Shown here one piece after another: positions 49,829 to 58,303 of a stretch of DNA of 64,000 nucleotides. The DNA lies in NCBI GenBank assembly GCA_029721435.1, contig CM056583.1, positions 93,080,575-93,144,574 of the forward strand. Reading direction: 5' to 3'. Numbering within the stretch: the stretch's first letter is position 1; each line of letters opens with the position of its first letter. The notes under the pieces were generated by a model that saw only the letters and a list, made by a program, of their open reading frames with translations, made no database searches and was not told the origin of the DNA. The position numbers and the translations under genes are program-made. Origin of the DNA: Gymnothorax reevesii. Taxonomy: Eukaryota > Chordata > Actinopteri > Anguilliformes > Muraenidae.

Positions 49829-49902
49829 TCCAATGGCAACATTGCACCAAAATATGCGGGTCACAGATCGGCCTCTACGCCCACCTGAAGACCCACAAGT
49901 AG
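49829..49902 (+). other. Detached C-terminal zinc finger of the LINE protein
   Basis: The frame ending in TAG at 49900-49902 reads HCTKICGSQIGLYAHLKTHK, a Cys-X3-Cys ... His-X3-His finger ending three codons or fewer before the stop. C-terminal zinc fingers of this kind are common in the LINE family concerned and may help bind target DNA or RNA. It is in frame 1 relative to the window, whereas the RT runs in frame 0, so the intervening insertion has disconnected it. Confidence 0.6.
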
Positions 49903-50441
49903 ACGCCCTCATGAGGAAGACTGTCATACTCGCTTCGAGTGACCGCCGATGATGGGTGTGTGTGTGTGTGTGTGTTGTGTTGCGATCAGGAACCAGATGC
50001 GAGAACCAGGAAATGCAGTAGAGTTTGTTTTATTGGTAAAGGGGGGTGACCCCCGCAGGGTGAAAAACAGTACAAAGTCCACAATCCAAAAGTCGAAATC
50101 CAGTTGGGCAAAAATAGTATCAAAAACCAGGGCAGCAATCACAGTAATCGGAGTCAGACAGAAATGGGTCTGGTACACAGGAATAGTACTATCAGAGAGA
50201 CAAGCCAGAATCCACAGGACGTAATCCGAATCGTTACCAGGGCAGCAAACAGATCTCGTAGTCGGGCAGAAAAATGGTCAAAACACACAGATGCAACAAT
50301 AATCCAAAATCACAAAGGCAAAAATCAAAAGTCGGGCAATCCAGTCAGAAAGATAAACACTGAGAAATCAAGGCGAGAAACGTAGCACAAGAACACTAGG
50401 GAGAACGATCTGACAAGAAAGTGAACCAAACAGACATCTTA

Positions 50442-50655
50442 CAAACCCAAAACCAGTGAAGTTGGCACGTTGAGTAAATCTTAAATAAAAACAGAATACA
50501 ATGATTTGCAAATCCTTTTCAACCTATATTCAATTGAATACACTTCAAAGACAAGTTACCTTAATGTTCGAACAGGTAAACTTTGTAATTTTTTGCAAAT
50601 ATTTGCTCATTTGGAATTTGATGCCTGCAACATGTTTCAAAAAAGCTGGCACAAA
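50442..50655. repeat. Left terminal inverted repeat of the Tc1-like element
   Basis: This arm aligns with the reverse complement of about 51763-51975 over roughly 210 bp, with small gaps. GTTGGCAC near the outer end (50461-50468) recurs as GCTGGCAC at the inner end (50645-50652), in the same orientation. That gives the inverted-repeat/direct-repeat layout known from Sleeping Beauty-type Tc1 elements. Confidence 0.8.
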
Positions 50656-50804
50656 TGGCAAAAAAGACTGAAAGAGTTGAGGAATGCTCATCAAACACTT
50701 ATTTGGAACATCCCACAGGTGAACGGGCTAATTGAGAACAGGTGGGTGCCATGATTGGGTATAAAAGCAGCTTCCCTGAAATGCGCAGTCATTCACAAAC
50801 AAAG

Positions 50805-51752
50805 ATGGGGCGAGGGTCACCAATTAGTGATCAAATGCGTGAGCTGATTGTCGAACAGTTTAAAAGCAACATTCCTTGATGAGCTATTGCAAGAAATTTA
50901 GGGATTTCATCATCTACGGTCCATAATATCGTCAAAAGCGACAAGGCCGAAAACCAACATTGAATGCCCGTGACCTTCGATCCCTCAGGCGGTACTGCAT
51001 CAAAAACCGACATCAGTGTGTAAAGGACATCACCACATGGGCTAAGAAACACTTCAGAAAACCACTGTCAGTAACTACAGTTTGTGGCTACATCTGCAAG
51101 TGCAAGTTAAAACTCTACAATGCAAAGCGAAAGCCATTAATCAACAGCACCCAGAAACGCCGCCGGCTTCGCTGGGCCAAAGCTCATCTAAAATGGACTG
51201 ATGCAAAGTGGAAAAGTGTTCTGTGATCTGACGAGTCCACATTTCAAATTGTTTTTGGAAACTGTGGATGTCGTGTCCTCCGGACCAAAGAGGAAAAGAA
51301 CCATCCGGACTGTGATAGGCGCAAAATTCAAAAGCCAGCATCTGTGATGGTATGGGGGTGTATTAGTGCCCAAGGCATGGGCAACTTACACATACGTGAA
51401 GGCACCATTAATGCTGAAAGATACATACAGCTTTTGGAGCAACATATGTTGCCATCCAAGCAACGTCTTTTTCATGGACGCTCCAGCTTATTTCAGCAAG
51501 ACAATGCCAAGCCACATTCTGCACGTGTTACAACAGACCTGTAGTCCAGACCTGTCTCCCATTGAAAATGTGTGCCGCATTATGAAGTGTAAAATACGAC
51601 AACAGAGACCCCGGACTGTTGAACAACTTAAGCTGTACATCAAGCAAGAATGGGAAAGAGTTCCACCTGAAAAGTTTCAAAAATTGGTCTCCTCTGTTCC
51701 CAAACGTTTACTGAGTGTCATTAAAAGGAAAGGCGATGTTACACAGTGGTAA
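50805..51752 (+). pseudogene. Tc1-like transposase, broken
   Basis: A transposase of this family binds the terminal repeats and moves the element by cut and paste. The ATG at 50805 starts MGRGSPISDQMRELIVEQF, typical of the N-terminal helix-turn-helix; the segment ISSSTVHNIVKS follows. The catalytic pieces are SDESTF (first Asp at 51230-51232), FQQDNAKPHSA (second Asp at 51500-51502) and CSPDLSPIENV (Glu at 51564-51566). Breaks: two adjacent TGA codons at 50877-50882, a frame change at about 50925-50945, TGA at 51224-51226 and TAG at 51542-51544. Second Asp and Glu are only about 21 codons apart where the family has 34 residues between them, so part of the core is deleted. The protein cannot be functional, but the ends could still be moved by a related enzyme. 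Confidence 0.9.
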
Positions 51753-51762
51753 AAAGGCCCCT

Positions 51763-51975
51763 GTGCCAACTTTTTTGCAATGTGTTGCTGCATTTAAATT
51801 CTAAGTTAATGATTATTTGCAAAAAAAAATAAAAAATTTCTCAGTTTGAACTTTAAACATCTTGTCTTTGCAGTGTATTCAATTGAATATAAGTTGATAA
51901 GGATTTGCTAATCATTGTATTCTGTTTTTATCTACGATTTACATAACATGCCAACTTCACTGGTTTTGGGTTTTG
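51763..51975. repeat. Right terminal inverted repeat of the Tc1-like element
   Basis: Partner of the left arm, ending TTTTGGGTTTTG at the TA duplication. It also has an outer site (TGCCAAC, about 51949) and an inner site (GTGCCAAC, 51763-51770), the complements of the GTTGGCAC-type sites on the left. Confidence 0.8.
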
Positions 51976-52302
51976 TATATACACATCCGGGGTAAACACA
52001 TGACCAGGGAGAACAGGTGCAATCAATGGTAACAATGATCAGGGACAGACACATGAGGAATAAACTAATTACATGAATTTAGCTGTAGCCAAAACGTAGA
52101 CAGGGATCACAAGACAAACCTAAGTACAAAACAACAGCTCCGGTTAAGGAGTTCTTAAGTGCCAAGATTAAAGAAAAGGAAAGCACAAAGTATAAGTGGA
52201 AATCCACAGAAACTTGCAGCAGAGATAATAAGGGATAGGCAAGGAGGCGAAGATTAGAATTGAGCGACTGCTGAGAGATTGTTAGTCAATTAGTATGTGC
52301 AG

Positions 52303-52311
52303 CTATATAAT
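52303..52311 (-). promoter_or_regulatory. TATA-like box in the chromovirus LTR
   Basis: On the minus strand this reads ATTATATAG, a plausible TATA box in the LTR of a minus-strand element. The equivalent site in the 5' LTR, 57847-57855, has one substitution that weakens it. Position and motif are the only evidence. Confidence 0.35.
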
Positions 52312-52759
52312 CCCGAGTGCAGGTTAGTAAGTTAGTAAAAATATACAATGTTAATGAGGGTTAGTAATTATTGAAAACAATAAACTGTTAGTATGATTAG
52401 TAGATAGTTAAAAAGAGAGGAAGGAAGCACACGAGATAATGAAGGAAGATTGAAAACCCAGAAACCAATAAATCACCCGAATGAGTGGCACGCAAGACTA
52501 GGGACCGTGGGCAAAGACCTACATAAGAAAAGACAGGGTAGAAGTGGTGCAAGGCATGGAAATGAAAACATGGCATGGCAGAGAATACTATGAACATGAA
52601 AAATAATAAACAGGAATCTAAATAACCAAAACACAATACACAATCCTAAGAATGGTCAAAAGGCAGGCAGTGGTCACTAAACACAAAAAGCATACATGGC
52701 AGAGCCTGGCACAGAACTTAAACATGACAAGCAGAAAGCAGAAATCACAAATCACAACA

Positions 52760-52772
52760 GTACCCCCCCCCT
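52760..52772 (-). other. Polypurine tract of the chromovirus
   Basis: On the minus strand AGGGGGGGGGTAC lies immediately upstream of the 3' LTR start TGTTGTG. This is the expected position and composition of the plus-strand DNA primer of an LTR retrotransposon. Confidence 0.8.
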
Positions 52773-52791
52773 AAAAACGCCTCCTGGCGTT

Positions 52792-55700
52792 TAACCTGAA
52801 GGTCTTGGATGAGAAGTATGAAAGTCCTTAATCAGTTCTTTATCCAAAATGTGCCGGGAAGGCACCCAACTGCAGTGTTCAGGGCTATAGCCCTCCTAGT
52901 TGACGAGGTACTGCAGTCCGCAACCTCGTCGTCGACAGTCCAACAAAGCGTGAACAGTAAATGCCTTGCCTCCATCAATTATGCGGGCGGGAGGTGGGGG
53001 GATCAGGTCCAGATGACGGGGTGGGTAATTGCAGGTTTAATCTGTGAAACATGAAACATGGGGTGAATACGGTGCATGGATAGGGGAAGACGGAGGCGGA
53101 CAGCAGAGGGGCTATGACTTTTTCAATGGTAAAGGGCCCCAGGAACTTGGGGAACAGTTTTCCCCCACTCCCCCTCAAGGGAATGTCCTTAGAGAACAGC
53201 CATACGCGCTGCCCAGGTCGTTATGATGGGGCAGCAACGCGTCTCTTGTCTGCTTGGGCCTTCATGCGGGCAACCGACCTTAGCAGCACTTCCCGGGTGG
53301 TCCTCCAAGTACGTCTGCAGCGACGCACAAATTTGCGGGCTGAAGGTACAGCAACTTCCTCCTCCTGGCATGGGAACAATGGGGGTTGGTAATCGAGACA
53401 GGCTTTGAAAGGGGAGAGACCAGAGGCTGATTAAGTGTGACTATTGATTGTGTATTCTGCCCATGGGAGTTGCTGGCTCCAGGAGGAGGGGTTCTTGAGG
53501 CAGATGCAGCGTAGGACGGTTTCGATACTCTGGCCCGCTCGGTCTGGCTATTAGTTTGGGGGTGAAAACCTGAGGATAGGCTCACTGAGGTGCCGAGTGA
53601 TTTGCAAAATGACTTCCAAAATTTGGCTGTGAATTGTGGACCGTGATCAGAAGTGATGTCAGTAGGGATGCCGTGTAATCTGATAACATGTTGGATGATG
53701 AGGTTGACAGTTTCTTGTGCGGATGGTAGTTTAATGAGGGGGACAAAATGAACAGCCTTGAAAAAACGATCGACAGTGGTGAGGATAGTGGTGAAGTGAT
53801 TGGAAGGGGGTAGACCAGTAATAAAGTCTAGTGCTATGTGTGACAAGGGGCGCTGTGGAGTGGGTAGTGGTTGCAGTAGACCGTGAGGGGCTTGGTGTGA
53901 TACCTTAGCTTGGGCGCAGACCGAGCAGGCGGAGACAAACTTCTGGACGTTGTTTCTAATCTCAGGCCACCAGAACCGTTGTGTGATGAAATCCAATGTC
54001 CGCTTGTTTCCGGGATGGCACGAGAGGCTGGACGCGTGTCCCCAATCCAGGACTTGGGAGCGCAGGTGGGCAGGAACGAACAGACAATGATCTGGACAAG
54101 CGCTTGGGATGGCAGAATCATTACTAGCATTCTTAACTTCAGATTTGATGTCCAATAAAACAGCATTGATGAATGTCTCCCTGGGGAGAATGGTGTCTGG
54201 AATAACTTGGTCTTTCTCAGTTTCAAAACATCGTGACAGGGCATCAGGTTTGACATTTTTACTACCAGGACAATAAGCAAGGTGAAAGTTGAAACGTGAG
54301 AAGAACAGGGCCCACCAGGCTTGTCTAGGCTTCAGTCACTTGGCCGTCTAGAGGTACTCCAAATTTTTATGGTCAGTTCAGACCAAAAATGGAAGCTCGG
54401 CTCCCTCCAGCCACTGCCTCCACTCCTCAAGTGCCAACTTTACCGCCAACAGTTCCCGGTTCCCGATGTCGTAGTTTTGTTCTGCAGGGCTTAATCGTCT
54501 GGAGAAGTAGGCACATGGATGAATCTTGTCGTCCTTGGAGGACCTCTGGGAAAGGACAGCTCCTACTCCCACATTGAAGGCGTCCACCTCCACCACGAAC
54601 TGGAGTTTGGGGTCAGGAATGGTAAGTATGGGTGCAGAAGTAAATCGTGACTTGAGCGAACAAAAGGCTTCTTCTGCTGACTTGGACCATTGATATTTTA
54701 TCTTGGGTGAGGTGAAGGCAGTGAGAGGAATGGTAACTGAACTATAATTTCTAATGAACCAGCGGTAAAAGTTGGCAAAACCCAGGAAACGTTGGAGGGA
54801 CTTACGGTCATGAGGAACGGGCCAGATGGTGACTGCTTCAACTTTGACAGGGTCCACTTGAATAGAGTCAGGGCTGATGACATATCCCAGGAATGAGGTA
54901 CTCTGGACGGAAAACTCACACTTTTCAGCCTTGACGAACAGTCGATTCTCCAGCAATCGGCCAAGAACTCATCTCACATGTTGGGTGTGTTCTTCCTGTG
55001 ATTTGGAAAAGATCAGTATGTCGTCAAGGTAAATGAACACAAGTCTGTTTATCATATCACGTAAGACATCATTCACTAGGTTTTGAAACACAGCTGGAGC
55101 ATTAGTGAGCCCGAACGGAAGAACCAGGTACTCCCAGTACCCTGTGGGCGTATTAAAAGCAGTCTTCCACTCATCCCCCTCACGAATACGCACCAGATGA
55201 GAAGCGTTGCGTAAATCCAGCTTGGTAAACACTTTGGCCCCTTGAAGCAGGTCAAAGGCCGAGTTCATGAGGGGGAGAGGGTACCTGTTCTTCACTGTGA
55301 TATCATTAAGGCCTCGGTAGTCAATACAGGGGTGGAGAGAGCCATCCTTTTTCCCCACAAAGAAGAATCCTGCCCCAGCTGGCGATGAGGACGAGCGAAA
55401 GATTCCAGCAGCGAGTGATTCCGAGAGATATTTTTCCATAGCTTGAGTCTCGGGGCGTGACAGGGAGAAAAGGCGCCCTCTAGGTGGCATGGTTCCTGGC
55501 CTGAGCTGGATGGCGCAGTCGTAAGGTCGGTGCGGAGGGAGACTGGTACCCCGAGACTTGGAAAATACTTGCTTGAGATCGTGATATTCTTTGGGAACCT
55601 TCTCCAGGTTCGGGATCTCATCTGTGGTAGCAGGCGTGACATAATTCTGGGCGTCGCTGAGGCATGTCTCAGCACAGCTGGGACTCCACTCCTTGATCTC

Positions 55701-56137
55701 GTGCTTACCCCAGTCTATCACGGGCACATGTTTTGCCATCCAGGGATTGCCGAGGACAACTGGGGCATGGGGAGACTTGATCAGGAATAGCTTGATGTAT
55801 TCATAGTGGTTACCGGAAATGCTAAGCTTATAGGGCTGGTAACTTGAGAGATCTCACCAATCTTCTGGCCGCTGAGGGAATTGACCGCTCAATCCGGAAA
55901 GACCATTTCCACAGGAATGCCCCACTTCTGGGCTAGATCTAGGTCAATGAAGTTCTCCTCAGCGCCGGAGTCTATCAGGGTAGTGGTCTTCCTTCCACGC
56001 CCAGCCCACTCCAGGGAAACAGGAAAGCAGGTCCGGTTCCTAGAGGAGTGATCCACAGGACTTACGCCCACTACCGCTCCTCTCCTCGTTAGTGGGTGTC
56101 GCCTCTTCTCTGGACATCGTGAGATGAAGTGTCCCCC
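52792..56137 (-). pseudogene. Chromovirus pol (PR-RT-RNaseH-IN-chromodomain), broken
   Basis: Domains read on the minus strand. Protease has LIDSGAEENFID (55961-55972 covers DSGA). RT (55739 to about 54700) includes [26 protein letters not shown] and the catalytic YLDDILIFS (55014-55034). RNase H shows [15 protein letters not shown] and [19 protein letters not shown]. Integrase has a zinc-binding segment (CSVCAQ) and catalytic Asp at 53826-53828, Asp at 53646-53648 and Glu at 53538-53540, giving DX35E spacing for the last pair. KFLGPFTIEKVI (about 53140) is the GPY/F module. A chromodomain lies at 52795-52975; it directs integration through histone marks in this clade. Breaks include stops at 54969-54971 and 54378-54380, frame changes between protease and RT and after integrase Glu, and a stop at 52896-52898 inside the chromodomain. 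Confidence 0.9.
52795..52975 (-). other. Chromodomain at the C terminus of the gypsy pol
   Basis: Read on the minus strand: [20 protein letters not shown], then [18 protein letters not shown] and [10 protein letters not shown]. These match the three-strand-plus-helix pattern of chromodomains carried by sushi-like chromoviruses. One aromatic-cage position, after LVN, is now a TAG stop (52896-52898). It assigns the element to the chromovirus branch of Ty3/gypsy. Confidence 0.8.
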
Positions 56138-57038
56138 TTAGCCACAGTAAAAGCATCTGCATTCCCGACGTCTGCGTTCCCTCTCCTCATTGGAAACCCT
56201 CGCTCGCCCGACTTGCATGGGTTCAGCCTCATGGGGTGGCTTGACAGGGTTGGAAAGCGGTGGTAATGGTGTCACAGGTGAACCGAAACGTAGATCGCCT
56301 CTTTTCCTCCAGCCGGGAGTCGATACAAATGGCCATATTAATGACACTCTCTAGGCTCTCGGGTAGGTCACATGGAAGCAATTCATCTTTAATCCTTTCG
56401 CAAAGACCAGCGATGAACGCGTCTTAGAGTGCCCTCTCATGCCATCCACTGTTGGTAGCCAGGGTTTGGAAGTCAATGGCGTAATCGGACACTGTGCGAC
56501 CTCCCAAGCGAATTCGGAGTATCTCACTCCCGGCCTCGTGCCCGTGTCTGGAACGGTCGAACACCCTCTTTATCTCATCCCCGAAGCTGTCGGACGACCG
56601 TACACAGGGTAATTCCGCTTCCCAGGTAGCCATAGTCCACTGCTTCACTCTGCTGGTCAACTGCGTAATCACATATGCCACTCCAGCTTGCTCGGATGGA
56701 AAAGTAGAGGGCTGTAGGTTGAATATCAGCTTGCACTGAGTGAGGAATGACCGGCAGGACCCTGGATCGCCATCGTACTTCTTCGAGGGAGGTAGGCGTG
56801 GCTCGTGGAGTGGAGCGGGTGGTGCAGGGGCTAGAGTGGGTGCAGGCATGGAGACGACCGGAGGCTGGGGTGTCTGGATGATCGGTGGACTCTTCAGCGA
56901 GTGAGCAATATTCGCCATCTGATTGCTCATAACCTGCATGTGTTGTATCAAAGCCCGTAGCTGCCATTGCTGCATCTCCAACTAGGCGCCCTGCTCTTCT
57001 ACTGCAGCCTGAAAAGGCTTGGAGCTCGCTGGTTCCAT
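56138..57038 (-). pseudogene. Chromovirus gag (sushi-type), broken
   Basis: The minus-strand ATG at 57036-57038 begins MEPASSKPF. The capsid-like core has KYDGDPGSCRSFLTQCKLIF, STFPSEQAGVAYVITQL and SDYAIDFQTLATNSGW, which resemble gag of sushi-ichi elements and of the PEG10/RTL genes descended from them. A CX2CX4HX4C zinc knuckle follows (CFYC, then GHFISRC). Breaks: TAG at 56982-56984, 18 codons after the start; TAA at 56424-56426; a frame change around 56290-56310; and a stop inside the zinc knuckle at 56138-56140. The first stop alone would prevent a full-length product from this ATG. Confidence 0.85.
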
Positions 57039-57054
57039 ACTGGTTAGATTGTAA

Positions 57055-58303
57055 TGTTGTGTTGCGATCAGGAACCAGATGCGGAGAACCAGGAAATGCA
57101 GTAGAGCTTGTTTTATTGGTAAAGGGGGGTGACCCCCGCAGGGCGAAAAACAGTACAAAGTCCACAATCCAAAAGTCGAAATCCAGTTGGGCAAAAATAG
57201 TATCAAAAACCAGGGCAGCAATCACAGTAATCGTAGTCGGACAGAAATGGGTCTGGTACACAGGACTAGTACTATCAGAGAGACAAGCCAGAATCCACAG
57301 GACGTAATCCGAATCATTAGGGCAGCAAACAGATCTCGTAGTCGGGCAGAAAAATGGTCAAAACACACAGATGCAACAGTAATCCAAAATCACAAAGGCA
57401 AAAATCAAAAGTCGGGCAATCCAGTCAGAAAGATAAACACTGAGAAATCAAGGCGAGAAACATGGCACGAGAACACTAGGGAGAACGATCTGACAAGAAA
57501 GTGTACCAAACAGACATCATATATACACATTCGGGGTAAACACATGGCCAGGGAGAACAGGTGCAATCAATGGTAACAATGATCAGGGAGAGACACATGA
57601 GGAATAAACTAATTACATGAATTTGGCTGTAGCCAAAACGCAGACAGGGATCACAAGACAAACCTAAGTACAAAACAACAGCTCCGGTTCAGGAGTACTA
57701 AAGTGCCAAGATAAAAGAAAAGGAAAGCACAAAGTATAAGTGGAAATCCACAGAAGCTTGCAGCAGAGATAATAAGGGATAGGCAAGGAGGCGGAGATTA
57801 GAATTGAGCGACTGCTGTGAGATCGTTAGTCAATTAGTATGTGCAGCTATACAATCCTGAGTGCATGTTAGTAAGTTAGTAAAAATATACAATGTTAATG
57901 AGGGTCAGTAATTATCGAAAGCAATAAACTGTTAGTACGGTTAGTAGATAGTTAAAGAGAGAGGAAGGAAGCACACGAGATAATGAAGGAAGATTGAAAA
58001 CCCAGAAACCAATAAATCACCCGAATGAGTGGCACGCAAGACTAGGGACCGTGGGCAAAGACCTACATAAGACAAGACAGGGTAGACGCGGTGCAATGCA
58101 TGGAAATGAAAACATGGCATGGCAGAGAATACTATGAACATGAAAAATAATAAACAGGAATCTAAATAACCAAAACACAATACACAATCCTAAGAATGGT
58201 CAAAAGGCAGGCAGTGGTCACTAAACACAAAAAGCATACATGGCAGAGCCTGGCACAGAACTTAAACATGACAAGCAGAAAGCAGAAATCACAGATCACA
58301 ACA
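57055..58303 (-). repeat. 5' LTR of the chromovirus
   Basis: A 1,249-bp LTR, uninterrupted. It gives the empty-site sequence for the transposon in the partner LTR: around 57517-57525 the string CATCATATATACAC is continuous where the partner is split. Being upstream in the minus orientation, this copy would supply the promoter. Its TATA-like position reads CTATACAAT on the plus strand (57847-57855), against CTATATAAT in the other LTR. Confidence 0.9.

Larger units (their letters stand above)
46465..49902 (+). pseudogene. LINE endonuclease-reverse transcriptase, broken
   Basis: In an active LINE this protein nicks the target DNA and copies the element RNA from the nick. The endonuclease begins near INFGAWNVRTL (46465), followed by SETR, DFNARVG (46901) and TDHRLI (about 47185). 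The RT shows GPDGIP (47940), ENYRGISLLS, QCGFRPSRGTADMI, FIDLTKAFD, GVKQGC (48477) and the catalytic YADD (48663-48674). A thumb-like tail contains LRWTGHLTRMP. Breaks: an in-frame TGA at 46549-46551, a frame change at about 46580-46590, an apparent short in-frame loss near 46630, a frame change near 48447, and about 340 bp of unrelated sequence before the C-terminal zinc finger. The two longest open stretches are 46571-48454 and 48447-49703. The copy cannot make an intact protein. Confidence 0.85.
45590..49955 (+). mobile_element. Decayed non-LTR retrotransposon (endonuclease-RT LINE)
   Basis: The element is read from its coding remnants: an apurinic-type endonuclease, a LINE reverse transcriptase and a C-terminal zinc finger, followed by a short 3' tail that ends in a TG-type simple repeat. 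The 5' boundary is uncertain. About 870 bp of GC-richer non-coding sequence (roughly 45590-46460) precedes the endonuclease and is probably 5' untranslated region; I found no separate ORF1 protein in it. The domain order fits the I/Jockey-like group of LINEs, but I cannot assign a clade without a tree. No target-site duplication could be identified, because the 3' end runs into the TG tract where the gypsy element later inserted. Confidence 0.7.
50442..51975 (+). mobile_element. Tc1/mariner-like DNA transposon inserted in the LTR
   Basis: A 1,534-bp element with the target dinucleotide TA on each side (50440-50441 and 51976-51977). Comparison with the intact LTR shows exactly where it interrupts the sequence. 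Its ends are long imperfect terminal inverted repeats of about 210 bp, beginning CAAACCCAAAACCAGTGAAG on the left and its near-complement on the right. A single transposase pseudogene lies between them. The TA duplication, the D..D..E motifs and the overall size place it in the Tc1-like group. It is the youngest of the three nested elements. Confidence 0.95.
49973..52759 (-). repeat. 3' LTR of the chromovirus, split by a Tc1-like element
   Basis: Without the 1,534-bp transposon and the extra TA, this LTR is about 1,251 bp and matches 57055-58303 along its full length. The boundary at the low-coordinate end is set by the shared TGTTGTGTTGCG, which is preceded by a TG tract here and by AATTGTAA-type internal sequence in the other copy. 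The high-coordinate end ACAACA (52759) abuts the polypurine tract. Confidence 0.9.
49973..58303 (-). mobile_element. Full-length Ty3/gypsy chromovirus (sushi-like), nested and coding-dead
   Basis: Two 1.25-kb LTRs enclose a minus-strand internal region with, in order, gag, zinc knuckle, protease, RT, RNase H, integrase, GPY/F module and chromodomain. The LTRs end in TGTTGTG...CACAACA (read on the minus strand), a perfect 7-bp terminal inverted repeat. The 5-bp flank GTGTG is present on both sides (49968-49972 and 58304-58308), consistent with a target-site duplication, although the TG-repeat context weakens that proof. A polypurine tract lies next to the 3' LTR. By eye the LTRs differ at about 2-3% of positions, so the insertion is fairly young, yet gag and pol carry many stops and frameshifts. 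The gag resembles the sushi-ichi type from which mammalian PEG10/RTL genes derive. No TGG-type primer-binding site is seen beside the 5' LTR. Confidence 0.9.

Noticed and set aside
50104..50385. Short plus-strand frames in the chromovirus LTRs (also 57187-57576)
   Set aside because: They lie in non-coding LTR sequence, are duplicated only because the LTRs are, and show no domain.
50805..51752. Several separate small host genes in the Tc1-like element
   Set aside because: The short frames are pieces of one transposase broken by stops and frame changes between the two terminal inverted repeats.
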